Positions 1-10,100 of a DNA stretch of 60,187 nt are shown in pieces. The notes beneath the pieces were generated by a model that saw only the letters and a list, made by a program, of their open reading frames with translations, ran no database searches and had not been told where the DNA came from. Source of the DNA: Opitutia bacterium (GTDB taxonomy: Bacteria > Verrucomicrobiota > Verrucomicrobiia > Opitutales > Opitutaceae). Position numbers and translations under genes: made by a program. Each line of letters opens with the position of its first letter. Position 1 is the stretch's first letter. The stretch is taken from the NCBI GenBank assembly GCA_947474365.1, contig CANJIU010000055.1:1-60187 (forward strand), written 5' to 3'.

Positions 1-183
1 CCAAGCAGCCTGCCCGTTGCCTCCTTCATCCTCTGCTGCACCCACCTTACACCTCGGCTCCCCAACACACGTAGTTCGATCAGCGCTGGCTTCAGTTTAC
101 CCGGGTCAGGATCTCTATGGGTCTTTCTGGGTTCGGCTTTCGCCCCGCTTGACGGCGCGTGGGCGCGGCGCAAATCTCGCCGG
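1..183. other. Leading stretch without a convincing gene
   Basis: No coding region with recognisable protein character is seen before the first gene. A short open frame covering 17-274 has no family features and overlaps the next gene out of frame, so it is treated as noise. The stretch probably holds the promoter of the NHL-repeat gene, but no clear -35/-10 pair could be assigned. Confidence 0.4.
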
Positions 184-1239
184 ATGTCCCCCAAATTCGC
201 GCTTACCCTTGCCTTCGCGCTGCCCGCGGCGCTGCCGGCTCAATCTGATTTCTCGCTGCCCCTCGGGCAGGTGACTGCCGCGCCGCTTCCGGCCGGTCCC
301 CTCGGGCAGGGCAAATTCCGTTTCAACGTTGAAACGGGCTGGGCCAAGCTACCCGCCGGTACGACGCTTGCCTCCACCCATGGCGGCGTGGCCGTCGATC
401 GGGCTGGTAACGTCTACATGAGCTCCGACGGCCCGCAGGGAATTTTCGTCTTCGGGCGCGACGGGCGCCTGTTGCGCACGATGGCCCCGGAGCTCACCAA
501 TCTGCACGGGCTCATGTTGCGTGCCGAGGGCGGCAAGGAATTTCTCTACGGCGCGCTCAACAAGGGTGCCAAGGTGGTGAAGCTGAGCCTTGACGGCAAG
601 GTGGAGTGGACGATCGGCCTCCCGAAGGAGAGCGGATTTTACGACAAGCCTGCCGACGAAAAGAAGAAGGCGAGCAATTATTCCCCGACCGGCATCGCGG
701 TGGGTCCCGACGGTCGCATCTACGTCGCCGACGGTTACGGCGCGAGCGTCATCCATGTTTTCAGCGCAGACCGGAAGTACCTGAAGACGATCGGGACGAA
801 GGGCGAGGGCGAGAATCAATTCAAGACCTGCCACGGCATTGCGCTCGATACGCGTTATGGCGCGCCGAGGCTCTTGGTGGCGGATCGCGAGAACAAGCGT
901 CTTGTCCATCTCGACATGGAGGGCAAGTGGCTCGGTGTGCTCGCGACGGATCTGCGCCGCCCGTGCGCGATTTCCTTTATGGGTGATTTCGCGGCGGTCG
1001 CGGAATTGCAGGGACGCGTCGTGGTCACTGACAAAACAGGGAAAATCGTTTCCACCCTCGGCGACAATCCCGATCAAAAGCAATGGGCCGCCTTCAAGCT
1101 TGAGCCGGAGTTCTGGCGCGACGGCATCTTCATCGCTCCGCACGGCCTGTCGTTCGACAATGAAGGCAATCTCTTCGTGCAGGACTGGAATTTTGCCGGC
1201 CGTTTCACGAAGTTGAAGAAGGTGGCGGCCGCGAAATAG
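184..1239 (+). CDS. NHL-repeat / six-bladed beta-propeller secreted protein
   Basis: A 351-residue protein with an N-terminal Sec-type signal (about residues 1-20, ending LPAQS). The rest shows repeated propeller strands of the type GxxxDxxGNVYMSS, GPDGRIYVADGYG, LLVADRENKRLVHLD and FDNEGNLFVQDWN, as in NHL and SMP-30/gluconolactonase-like propellers. Such proteins are exported and either bind or hydrolyse small sugar or lactone substrates. No catalytic residues can be assigned with confidence. The gene ends 11 bp before a sulfatase on the same strand, so the two are probably co-transcribed and act in the same periplasmic pathway. The ATG at 184 is chosen because it gives an intact signal peptide. 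The family call is firm and the substrate is unknown. Confidence 0.8.
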   Translation: MSPKFALTLAFALPAALPAQSDFSLPLGQVTAAPLPAGPLGQGKFRFNVETGWAKLPAGTTLASTHGGVAVDRAGNVYMSSDGPQGIFVFGRDGRLLRTMAPELTNLHGLMLRAEGGKEFLYGALNKGAKVVKLSLDGKVEWTIGLPKESGFYDKPADEKKKASNYSPTGIAVGPDGRIYVADGYGASVIHVFSADRKYLKTIGTKGEGENQFKTCHGIALDTRYGAPRLLVADRENKRLVHLDMEGKWLGVLATDLRRPCAISFMGDFAAVAELQGRVVVTDKTGKIVSTLGDNPDQKQWAAFKLEPEFWRDGIFIAPHGLSFDNEGNLFVQDWNFAGRFTKLKKVAAAK

Positions 1240-1250
1240 TCGCCGCTACC

Positions 1251-2780
1251 ATGACGTCCGCCTATTTGCGCCTCGTCCTCGGCCTGATGGTGCTGGGACT
1301 TGCCGGACGGGCGGGCGCTGCCGATCAGCCGCGGCCCAACATCATCTTCCTGATCGCCGACGATCTTGGCTACGGTGACATCGGGGCGTTCGGGCAGAAG
1401 AAAATCCGGACGCCGAATCTTGACCGGCTGGCGCAGGACGGGATGCGTTTTACGCATCACTATTCCGGGCATAACGTCTGTGCGCCGTCCCGCTGCGTGT
1501 TCATGACCGGCAAGCATCCCGGGCACGCGTATATTCGCAACAACCGCGGTGGGATCGGCCAGGGCGGGAGCGGCGGGGAAGGTCAGGAGCCGGTGCCCGC
1601 GGGCGAACTGAAGCTTCCGCTGACGCTCAAGCAACTCGGCTATGCCACGGGCGGTTTTGGCAAATGGGGACTCGGGGCCGTCGGCAGTACGGGGGATCCG
1701 AACTCTCAGGGGATGGATCGTTTCTTTGGGTACAACGACCAGGCCGTGGCGCACAATTTCTATCCGGTCAGTCTCTGGAACAACCGGGAGCGGGTTCCGT
1801 TGCACAACGAGGCGTTCAGCGCCCATCAAAAGCTGGCTCCCGGCGCCAACCCGAACGACCCCGCCAGTTACGCGAAATTCACCGGCAAGGAGTATGCGCC
1901 CGATCGGATCAATGAGGCGGCGCGGAATTTTCTCCGCGAAAACAAGGACCGGCCCTTTTTTCTCTACTATCCGACCACCGTGCCGCATCTGGCGCTGCAG
2001 GTGCCGGAAGATTCGCTTGCCGAATACAAGGATGCGTTTCCTGAAGAGCCCTACACGGGCGACCGCGGTTACCTGCCGCATCGCACGCCGCGGGCCGCCT
2101 ATGCCGCGATGATTACGCGGCTCGACCGCGACATCGGCCGACTGCTGGCGATGGTCGATGAATTTCACCTGCGGGAAAACACGATCGTGGTCTTCACGAG
2201 TGACAACGGCCCCCTCTACGACCGGCTGGGCGGGACCGACACGGATTTTTTCGACAGCGCGGGCGGACTGCGCGGCCGCAAGGGCGGCTATTACGAGGGC
2301 GGCTTTCGGGTGCCATGCATCGTGCGCTGGACGGGGAAGATTGCCGCAGGCAAGACCAGCGAGCGTGTGACCGGATTTGAGGACTGGATGCCCACGTTTC
2401 TGGAGTTGATTGGCGCGAAAGAGGCGACGCCGGCTGGAATCGACGGAATCAGTTTTGCGCCGACGTTGCTCGGTCGCGCGCAGTCCGAGCGACCGTTTCT
2501 TTATCGCGAGTCGCAGGCCTACGGTGGCCAGCAATCGGTCCGGGTTGGAAACTGGAAGGCGTTTCGCAACAACCTGAATCCCTTGCCCCGCGCCAAGGCC
2601 AAAGGGGCGGCTTCGAGTGCGATTGAACTCTACGATTTGAAGAACGATCCAACTGAGTCGAAGGACGTTGCAGCGCAGAATCCCGAAGTGGTCGCCCGGC
2701 TGGCCGCGATCATGAAGGAACAGCACGTGCCGTCGAAGCTGTGGCCAATCAATGTGCTCGACGGGCCGGCCGCGCGGTGA
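1251..2780 (+). CDS. Sulfatase, arylsulfatase A type
   Basis: A 509-residue exported sulfatase that hydrolyses sulfate esters, probably on a polysaccharide or glycoside. The signal peptide is about residues 1-23. The alkaline-phosphatase-like fold starts RPNIIFLIADDLGYGD, with D37-D38 as metal ligands. The formylglycine motif C-A-P-S-R is at residues 77-81 (C77 is the residue modified to formylglycine), followed by the conserved FMTG. The C-terminal metal motif FTSDNGP and the downstream GGFRVPCIVRW are present. All key residues appear intact, in contrast to the second sulfatase-like gene at the far end of the window. A formylglycine-generating enzyme is required for activity and is not in this window. 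It follows the NHL-repeat gene after 11 bp. Confidence 0.93.
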   Translation: MTSAYLRLVLGLMVLGLAGRAGAADQPRPNIIFLIADDLGYGDIGAFGQKKIRTPNLDRLAQDGMRFTHHYSGHNVCAPSRCVFMTGKHPGHAYIRNNRGGIGQGGSGGEGQEPVPAGELKLPLTLKQLGYATGGFGKWGLGAVGSTGDPNSQGMDRFFGYNDQAVAHNFYPVSLWNNRERVPLHNEAFSAHQKLAPGANPNDPASYAKFTGKEYAPDRINEAARNFLRENKDRPFFLYYPTTVPHLALQVPEDSLAEYKDAFPEEPYTGDRGYLPHRTPRAAYAAMITRLDRDIGRLLAMVDEFHLRENTIVVFTSDNGPLYDRLGGTDTDFFDSAGGLRGRKGGYYEGGFRVPCIVRWTGKIAAGKTSERVTGFEDWMPTFLELIGAKEATPAGIDGISFAPTLLGRAQSERPFLYRESQAYGGQQSVRVGNWKAFRNNLNPLPRAKAKGAASSAIELYDLKNDPTESKDVAAQNPEVVARLAAIMKEQHVPSKLWPINVLDGPAAR

Positions 2781-3348
2781 GGGCGGGGTTTGATGCGGGT
2801 TTTCAGAACTAAAATCGGACTTTCGGAGATCGAGTTTTTTCCGCTGCCTCGGTGGAGGACAGATCTAGGCGAAAGACAAACGCACGGTCAATATTTCGAC
2901 CTTAGCCGTAGAAATTCAGTCGAGAGCGGAGAGCCGAGAGCTGAGAGCAAAACCAAACGGTGAACTTCGGTTTCGGGTTGGGCGGCGCGCGTGTCTGCTC
3001 CGGAGATTGGGCTCTCAGCTCTTCGCTCTGAGCTCTCGACTGCATGGTCGCGGCTTAGCATCCCGTAAGAAACTCGGCCAGCCACTCGTGGAACAGGCGG
3101 TTTTTCATGAGGAGCGCCTACTGGCAAGGCGCAGTCGGTGAACATGAGACTGGCGAGCAACGGGAGTGGAAGAAGGCTGAAGGAAAAACGGGGTGAAACA
3201 GGCAGCGGAGACCGGAAGGATGACGAAGACTTGACCGTGGAATCGCCACTGTGATTGGCGGCATTCGAATGACTGTCGTGGCGATCACGATGCGTAGCTG
3301 GAAGCACCAGACGTCAGGCCATACCCTGTCAACGAATGAGTTTTTATT
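2781..3348. other. Intergenic region with an inverted repeat and no convincing gene
   Basis: A gap of 568 bp between convergent genes (sulfatase on plus, amidase on minus). Open frames at 2888-3307 (minus) and 3251-3439 (plus) lack family features and have biased composition, so they are not called. The notable content is a 32-bp imperfect inverted repeat (listed separately). A very short minus-strand frame around 3055-3120 reads LLMKNRLFHEWLAEFL before a stop. It looks protein-like but is too short to identify and could be a decayed gene end. Confidence 0.5.
2917..3042. repeat. Imperfect inverted repeat, REPIN-like
   Basis: Two 32-base arms, 2917-2948 and 3011-3042, are complementary at 28 of 32 positions by direct comparison and are separated by 62 bases. 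The arms are built from purine-rich units around GAGAGC/GCTCTC. The position between two convergent genes and the size fit a dispersed palindromic element (a pair of REP-like sequences) or a bidirectional transcription-ending structure. Whether other copies exist in the genome cannot be seen from this window. Confidence 0.6.
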
Positions 3349-4881
3349 TCACCCCGCGATTGCCGGGCGCTTTTTGGCGACGTTCGTCGCCTGTTCAAAC
3401 CCGTGCGCAAATTGGAGCAATTCGAAGTCGGAGCGGTAACGGCCTACCAGCTGAATTCCGACGGGCAATCCCTCTTGGGTGAAGCCCGCCGGCATGGAAA
3501 CCGCCGGGCAGCCGGTGGTGGAGATGAGATAGGCCGTTTTCATCCAGGCGATGTAATGCTCCATCTTGGTGCCCGCGATCTCCTTCGGCCAGTCGAGCTT
3601 GGCATCGAATGGCGGAACTTGATTCACCGCGCAGAGCACGAATTCATATTTTTCCTGAAACGTGCGCATCCGCTCCATCACCTGCGCTTGAGTCTGCATG
3701 GCTTTGGCCAAATCGGCCGCCGTCACTTTCGCGCCCGCCTCGATCTCGCCGACGACCTCGGGCTTGATCTCGGTGCGATGACTCGCGAGCAGCGGAGCCA
3801 GCGCGCTCCAGGTGCGCCATGCGCGCAGCGTCTGGAACGCTTCATCGGCCCCGGTCAAATCCGGATGGGCCGCTTCGACACTACAGCCCAAACGCTCGAA
3901 TGTCGCTCGCTGCGACTCCAAAACCGCGCGCACGTCGGGATGCAGCGGGAGCCCGCCGAGATCGGGGCACCACGCGACCCGGACGTTACGCAGGCTGCGC
4001 TCCAGCGGTCGGCCGAACAAGGCCGGATCGGTCGGATGACAGGACGGGTCGCGCGGATCGGCCCCGGCCATGACGGTTAGCAGGAACGCGACATCTTCAA
4101 CGCTGCGCGCCATCGGGCCTTTCACGGCGAGATTGCCGAACGGCATGGCCGCCGGCGCCTGCGAGATCAATCCTACCGAGGGCCGGAATCCGACCACGTT
4201 GTTGAAGTTGCCGGGATTCCGCAGCGATCCGCCCAAGTCGCTCCCATTGGCGATCGGGAGCATGCCGGCGGCCAGGGCACAGCCCGCTCCACCGCTCGAC
4301 CCTCCAGCGCTCTTGGTCGGATCGTACGGATTCAACGTCGTTCCGTAAACGCGATTATATGTGTGCGAGCCAGCGGCGAACTCGGGGATGTTGGTCTTGC
4401 CGACTGCCAGGGCGCCGGCACGGCGCAGTCGTTCCACCAGCGTCGAGTCGGCCTTCGGCATTTCATTCCGGAAAATCGGGGAGCCGCGGGTGAAGGGAAA
4501 CCCTACCGCCGGCTCCGTATCCTTGTAGGCGATCGGCAACCCATGCAGCGCACCGAGCGCTTCGCCGCGAGCGCGGTTCCGGTCCGCGGTGTCAGCGAGT
4601 GCCAGGCATTGTTCATCGGGGAGTTTCGCCACGATCGCGTTGAGCTTCGGATTTAGCCGCTCGATTTGACGCAGGTGGGCGGTCATCACTTCGCGTGCGG
4701 AGACCTGGCCGTCGCGGAGCATTCGCGCCAGATCGCAGGCGTTCATGAAGCAGAGCTCATCCGTCGCCGAGCTTCGACCCTTTGTCGCGGCGTGGGCGGG
4801 CCATCCCAAGGCTCCGCCCGCCGCACCGAGGGCGGTGGCCGAACTGGCGGTTTTGATGAACGTGCGACGGGTGACTTTCAT
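3349..4881 (-). CDS. Amidase-signature family amidase, Tat-exported
   Basis: A 510-residue amidase of the amidase-signature family (hydrolysis of C-N amide bonds). The N-terminus carries a twin-arginine signal (TRRTFIK followed by a hydrophobic stretch ending PAHA), so it is probably exported folded. The catalytic Ser-cisSer-Lys set is visible: Lys in LPIAYKDTEP, the serine-rich loop SAGGSSGGAGCALAAG and the nucleophile region GSDLGGSLRNPGNF. Length is normal for the family. It lies 21 bp downstream of the CocE-type hydrolase on the same strand, suggesting a two-gene operon for breakdown of an amide- or ester-bearing compound. The exact substrate cannot be deduced. This is not GatA, because there is no gatB/C nearby and the protein is exported. 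Confidence 0.9.
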   Translation of the reverse strand: MKVTRRTFIKTASSATALGAAGGALGWPAHAATKGRSSATDELCFMNACDLARMLRDGQVSAREVMTAHLRQIERLNPKLNAIVAKLPDEQCLALADTADRNRARGEALGALHGLPIAYKDTEPAVGFPFTRGSPIFRNEMPKADSTLVERLRRAGALAVGKTNIPEFAAGSHTYNRVYGTTLNPYDPTKSAGGSSGGAGCALAAGMLPIANGSDLGGSLRNPGNFNNVVGFRPSVGLISQAPAAMPFGNLAVKGPMARSVEDVAFLLTVMAGADPRDPSCHPTDPALFGRPLERSLRNVRVAWCPDLGGLPLHPDVRAVLESQRATFERLGCSVEAAHPDLTGADEAFQTLRAWRTWSALAPLLASHRTEIKPEVVGEIEAGAKVTAADLAKAMQTQAQVMERMRTFQEKYEFVLCAVNQVPPFDAKLDWPKEIAGTKMEHYIAWMKTAYLISTTGCPAVSMPAGFTQEGLPVGIQLVGRYRSDFELLQFAHGFEQATNVAKKRPAIAG

Positions 4882-4902
4882 GGTTCGATGGGTTGGCCCC
4901 GG

Positions 4903-6828
4903 CTAAAGCGGGGCTCCGTCCAACAAGGGCAGTTCAATCACACTCGGCTGCGCCGGGCTGTGATAAATGGTGTGGTTCGCCGGCCGATAATCTGCCGGCT
5001 TGGCAAAGAAGATGTTTTCCACATAGGTCTGCGGATTGCGGTCATAAAGCGGGAACCACGTCGACTGGATCTGCACCATGATCCGGTGCCCTGGCAGAAA
5101 CACGTGATTGGCGTGGGGCAAGCGCACTTTGTACTCCAAGATTTTGCCCGGAACAATCGGCGTGGGGGTGGAAAAATCGTCGCGATAGCGACCGCGCAAA
5201 ATGTCGGCGGCGATCATCTGCTGATAGCCTCCCATCACGTGGCGACTCGCGTCCTGATCCGGCCAGACATCGATCAGCTTCACCACCCAGTCGGCATCCG
5301 AACCCGTGGTGGCGGCAAAGATCCGAGCCAGCGGTTCGCCCGAAATTGTCACGGGCTCGGTCAGCCGCTCGGTCGCATAGGTCAGCACGTCTGGCCGTCC
5401 ATCGACGAAGCGCTGGTCGATCGTCAGCCATTCACTCCACCGAGAATCGGGTCCGGATGTGATTACGGGACGGGGCATGAACGGCACGGGTTTGGCGGGG
5501 TCGGAGACGAACGTATCCGTCGTCGGAGCCGATTTGGCGGGCGGCTCGAAGCCGAGGCCACCGTTCGCATGCAGGTAGATCGGCTTGGTCTTGGTCGGGC
5601 AGCCCGCCACGCAGGCTTGCGGCCACGACGAGAATTTCTGCCAGCGATTCGTGCCGGTCTGGTAGACGAGCGCCGGTGCCAGATCTGGTCGGGGCGCGTC
5701 CGTCAAGTAATGCGCTAGGAAAGGCTGCATCACCTGACGGCGGAACCAGATTCCCGTATCACCATCGAAACGAATCTGCCCGATATCGCCGCCCGCTCCT
5801 CGTCCACCACCGTGGTGCCAGGGACCGAGTACGAGGTGCAATCGACCTACTGCCTCTGCGCGCTTGGACAGGGCGCGATAAAGCGCAGGGCCGCCATAAA
5901 TATCCTCCTGATCGAAAAGCCCTGCGACAATCATCATGGGCACCGCGATGGGTTGCCGGGCAAAGTAGCGATCGAGCGCCTGTTCCTGCCAGAACGAGTC
6001 GTAGGCGGGATGCGAAGTCAGCGTTTTCCAAAACCCCAGTTCCTCGATGCCCTTGGCCTTCGCCATATCGCCGGCGGATCCCTGTGCGAGCCAATGCGAG
6101 TATTCATCGCGATGCCCCGACCACCAGGATTCGCCGCCGTCGCGAGTGGCTTCCTGATTGTAAACGTAGTCGATCGATCCCTGCTGTCGGAAGGCGCCAT
6201 TATGGAACCAATCGTCTCCCATCCAGCCGTCGATCATCGGGGCGAACGGCACGGCGACTTTGAGCGCTGGATGTGGGTGCAGCGTGCCCATCACGGCGGT
6301 AAATCCGCCATAACTGCCACCCATGATAGCGACCCGCCCGTTGCTCTCGGGCAGGTGCTTCACGAGCCAGTCAATGGTGTCGAACGTGTCCGTCGTATGG
6401 TCGGTGTCGGACGAATTCAGCGGCCCGATGGGCGCCCGGTTCATGACGTAGCTGCCTTCGGACTTGTGTTTTCCGCGCACGTCCTGCGAGACGATGATAT
6501 AGCGAGCCTCGGCGACGGTATCGAAATAGGGCGGAACGACCAAGGCGAGGTGCGGGCTCTCCGCCCGCGACAAATTCTTGGTGGCGTTGTAGGGCGTGCG
6601 GTCGAGGATTATGGGGGCGCCCTTGGTGCCCTTGGGAACAAGGATCACCGTGTGAAGCCTTGCCCCGTCCCGCATCGGAATTTTTTCGATCCGGCGCTCG
6701 TGATCGAAGCTGTCCGTCCTCGGCTGGAACTTCGCCGGGATGTCGCTCGGTAAATCAGGTTTGGCCGAAAATGCTTCGCTCGTGGCAAGCAGCGACAAGA
6801 CAACACCGAGTGTAAAGGCGGATTGCAT
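4903..6828 (-). CDS. CocE/NonD family hydrolase (X-Pro dipeptidyl-peptidase S15-like)
   Basis: A 641-residue secreted alpha/beta hydrolase. The signal peptide is about residues 1-22. The N-terminal part contains the S15-family start (IPMRDGARLHTVILVPKG), the oxyanion and dipeptidyl-peptidase features (YFDTVAEARYIIVSQDVRG) and the nucleophile elbow GGSYGG. The acid is probably in GLFDQEDIYGG and the histidine in LGPWHHGG. The C-terminal jelly-roll domain of the CocE/NonD family follows (LTEPVTISGEPLARIFAATT and PGHRIMVQIQSTWFP). Known members cleave proline-dipeptides, cocaine-like esters or glutaryl-amide antibiotics, so the substrate here is open. It is transcribed just ahead of the amidase and divergently from the PSD1 gene. 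Confidence 0.9.
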   Translation of the reverse strand: MQSAFTLGVVLSLLATSEAFSAKPDLPSDIPAKFQPRTDSFDHERRIEKIPMRDGARLHTVILVPKGTKGAPIILDRTPYNATKNLSRAESPHLALVVPPYFDTVAEARYIIVSQDVRGKHKSEGSYVMNRAPIGPLNSSDTDHTTDTFDTIDWLVKHLPESNGRVAIMGGSYGGFTAVMGTLHPHPALKVAVPFAPMIDGWMGDDWFHNGAFRQQGSIDYVYNQEATRDGGESWWSGHRDEYSHWLAQGSAGDMAKAKGIEELGFWKTLTSHPAYDSFWQEQALDRYFARQPIAVPMMIVAGLFDQEDIYGGPALYRALSKRAEAVGRLHLVLGPWHHGGGRGAGGDIGQIRFDGDTGIWFRRQVMQPFLAHYLTDAPRPDLAPALVYQTGTNRWQKFSSWPQACVAGCPTKTKPIYLHANGGLGFEPPAKSAPTTDTFVSDPAKPVPFMPRPVITSGPDSRWSEWLTIDQRFVDGRPDVLTYATERLTEPVTISGEPLARIFAATTGSDADWVVKLIDVWPDQDASRHVMGGYQQMIAADILRGRYRDDFSTPTPIVPGKILEYKVRLPHANHVFLPGHRIMVQIQSTWFPLYDRNPQTYVENIFFAKPADYRPANHTIYHSPAQPSVIELPLLDGAPL

Positions 6829-7129
6829 GGTGGCGTAATTGAGCTGCGACGGGCGGGGGCAGGCGATGCGAGATTGGGCGGCGAACTGGGATCAGTCGTG
6901 AATCGTGGATCGCGGATAAAGACCAGCCGCATTTTCACGCTCCGTGGCGTGGCCCTTCCGACCGCGCGGTCTGGCTCTCAAAGACAGTTCCGAAACAAAT
7001 CCTGCCGTGTACGACGACAACGAGAGCGGGTGCGAACGTTCGAGGGCCGAACTGCCTTTGGACAAACGGGCAAACGCCAGAGTTGTCTTTGGCCGGAGCG
7101 TGACCATTGCTTCGGACTGTTTTCGCCCC
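6829..7129. other. Divergent intergenic region
   Basis: About 300 bp between the divergent CocE-type hydrolase and PSD1 cytochrome genes. The PSD1 reading frame stays open back to 6944, but the extra 62 residues lack signal-peptide or domain character, so this stretch is treated as non-coding and promoter-bearing. No specific operator was recognised. Confidence 0.4.
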
Positions 7130-10100
7130 ATGATTTTCCGTTCTCTTTCCCTTGGCGTATGCGTGGTTTCACTCGGCGGCTCTTTTGCGTCTGCTGCGCC
7201 GGAAAAAATCTCCTACAACGACGCGATCCAGCCGATTCTGGCGGAGAACTGTTTCAGTTGCCACGGGCCCGATTCGGCCAACCGCAAGGGCAAGCTGCGC
7301 CTTGACCGGCCCGAGTTCGCCACCGCCAAACGCGACGATCTTCCCGCAATTACTCCGGGGCGGCCAGCGGAGAGCGCGTTGATTGAACGCATCAAGTCAA
7401 CCGATCTTGAGGAGCGGATGCCTCCGGCTGACTCGCACAAGACGCTTAAGCCGGCTGAAATCGTCATGCTGGAGCGCTGGGTGGCCGAGGGGGCCGAATA
7501 TCAGCCGCATTGGTCGCTCGTCGCGCCGGTGCGCCCGCCGGTGCCAAAGGTCGAGAATCGAAACTCCAAAGTCGAAAATCCCATCGATGCCTTCGTGCTT
7601 GAGACACTTGCGACGACGGGCTTGCGTCCCAGCCCGACGGAACAGCCCGCGCGACTCCTGCGCCGCGTGACGCTCGATCTCACCGGGCTTCCGCCCACTC
7701 CGGAGGAACTCGCGGCTTTTGCGCGCGACCCGTCTCCGGCCGCGTATGGTCGGGCGGTTGAACGGCTCCTGGCGAGCGAGGCGTGCGCGGAACAATTTGC
7801 GCGACACTGGCTCGACGCCGTCCGGTATGCCGACACTCACGGCATTCACATAGACAATTACCGCTCGATCTGGCCGTACCGTGATTGGGTGATCGGTGCG
7901 TTCAAGCGCAACGTGCCGTTTGATCAGTTCACGATTGAGCAGATGGCGGGCGACCTTTTGCCGGAGGCGACGTTGGAGCAGAAGATTGCCTCCGGTTTCA
8001 ACCGTTGCCTGGCGACAACCAGCGAGGGCGGTGCGATTGCGGCGGAGTACGAGGCCATCTACGCGAAGGATCGCGTGGACACGCTTTCAACGGTCTGGCT
8101 CGGGCTCACGACGGGGTGCGCGTCGTGTCACGACCACAAATTCGATCCGATTACGCAGCGTGATTTCTACTCATTGGCGGCGTTTTTCCGCAACAACACG
8201 ATGCCGGCGATGGATGGCAACGTCTCCGACACGGTGCCCAACCTCTTTGTGCCGGCCATCGGGGATCGCGAGCGCTGGAACGCGCTGCAGCGTGAAATCG
8301 GGCAGACGCGGGAAATGCTCGCGGCCCGCGCGGACGAGGCCGGGACGGAATTTGAAAAATGGCTCGCGACGGCGGGGAAGCTGGCGCCTCCGCCGGGCGG
8401 TCGGAAGATGCGGCAACACTTTGTGCTGAACGAGACGTCCGGCCCAATCGTTCTGCCGGAAGGTGGACGCAGCGTTGGCTCCAACGACCCGGAGCGTGTG
8501 GAGGGAATCTACGGGCCGGCGCCAAAGATCAACGGGCTCGATTTGGTGCTGGGACCGGCGGTGCCGCTCTTGCGCGAGGGCGCGGAAAGTTTTGCCCTGC
8601 TCGTGCGGGTGGATGGTATGCCGAGCGGCACATTGCTCTCGTGTTTGGGCGAGGGAGACAAGGTTCCCGGCTGGGAAATCATTTTGGAGAACGGAAAGAT
8701 TGGTCTGCACGTCGCCGATGGCACCGGCCGGGTCGAGGCGCGCGGGATCGCGGCGGCGGCGCTGGCGCCCCGGGCGTGGCATCACGTATTGCTGAGTTTC
8801 GACGCCGCGTCGATGCGCAGCCGGACCATCGAGATTTTTGTCGATGGCAAGGCAGTCGCCAATTCCTCAGTGTCGGCGCATCTGCCTGTCGACATCGTTC
8901 CGACCGCCTCTCTCCGCCTCGGATCTCGGCAGTCGGCCGAGGGTGGCGCCTCGGCTCCGCTGACCGGTGGCGAGGTCTGGGTGCAGGACGTGCGGCGGTA
9001 TCAGCGCGGATTTGTCGTTGGCGATCTCAAGCCACTGGCGGACGTCATCGAGACGCACGCGGCGTTGCGCACAGAATCGGAAAAGCGGAGTGGGGCGCAG
9101 AAGAAATTGTTGCGGACGCACTTTTTGACGGCGGTAGACGCGCCGTCGATGAAGATCGCGGCGGGACTGGAGAACTTGCTGACCGATGATGATGCGCTTC
9201 GCCGCCTCGGCGGAGTGACGCTCGTGATGGAGGAGAAGAAGGACTCGGAACCGTTCGCGAACATCCTCAATCGGGGCGAATATTCGCAACCCGGGGAAAA
9301 GGTCTTGGCCGCCACTCCGGCGGCGCTTCCCCCCTTGCCGGAGGGTGCACCGCTCAACCGGCTGACCTTGGCCCAATGGCTCGTTTCGCCCGAAAATCCG
9401 CTCCCGGCGCGAGTGACGGTCAATCGCGTGTGGCAGCAATTTTTCGGGACCGGCTTGGTGGAATCGGCGGGCGATTTTGGTGCGACCGGCGGCCGGCCTT
9501 CGCATCCGCGGTTGCTCGACTGGCTGGCGGTGGAATTTCGCGAATCGGGTTGGGATTACCGGAAGCAGGTCCGCCTGATTGTCACCTCGGCGACCTATCG
9601 GCAGTCGGCGGCGATTTCGGCGGAGATGCTGGAGCGGGATCCGGCGAACCGGCTCCTGGCCCGCGGTCCGCGCTACCGGCTCGATGCCGAGCAACTCCGG
9701 GATCAGGCGCTGGCGGCTTCGGGCCTTCTCGTGGCCAAGGTAGGTGGGCGGCCGGTCCGGCCGTACCAGCCGGAGGGCGTTTGGGAGGCGGTGGCGATGA
9801 AGGAATCAACGACGCGATATTACCGGCAGGACGTGGATGAAAATCTTTACCGCCGGTCGCTCTACACCCTCTGGAAGCGAACGGCGCCGGCGCCGGCGAT
9901 GGATATTCTGAACGCGCCGAGCCGTGAGGTCTCGTGCGTGCGGCGTGATCGGACGAACACCCCGTTGCAGGCGCTGGTTACGTTGAACGAGCCGCTGTTT
10001 GTGGAAGCGTCGCGGCAACTCGCGGCGCGCGTGCTGCAGGAGGCTCCCGCGACCTTCGAGGCACGGGCGGACGCGGTATCATTGCGATTGATCGGGCGAA

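Noticed and set aside
1074..2726. A 550-codon open frame antisense to the sulfatase
   Set aside because: It is a shadow of the GC-rich sulfatase gene, with arginine/proline-biased composition and no domain. The same holds for long antisense frames at 21317-22615 and 18783-20006.
2888..3307. A 139-codon minus-strand frame in the first intergenic gap
   Set aside because: It runs through the inverted repeat, has low-complexity composition and shows no family features.
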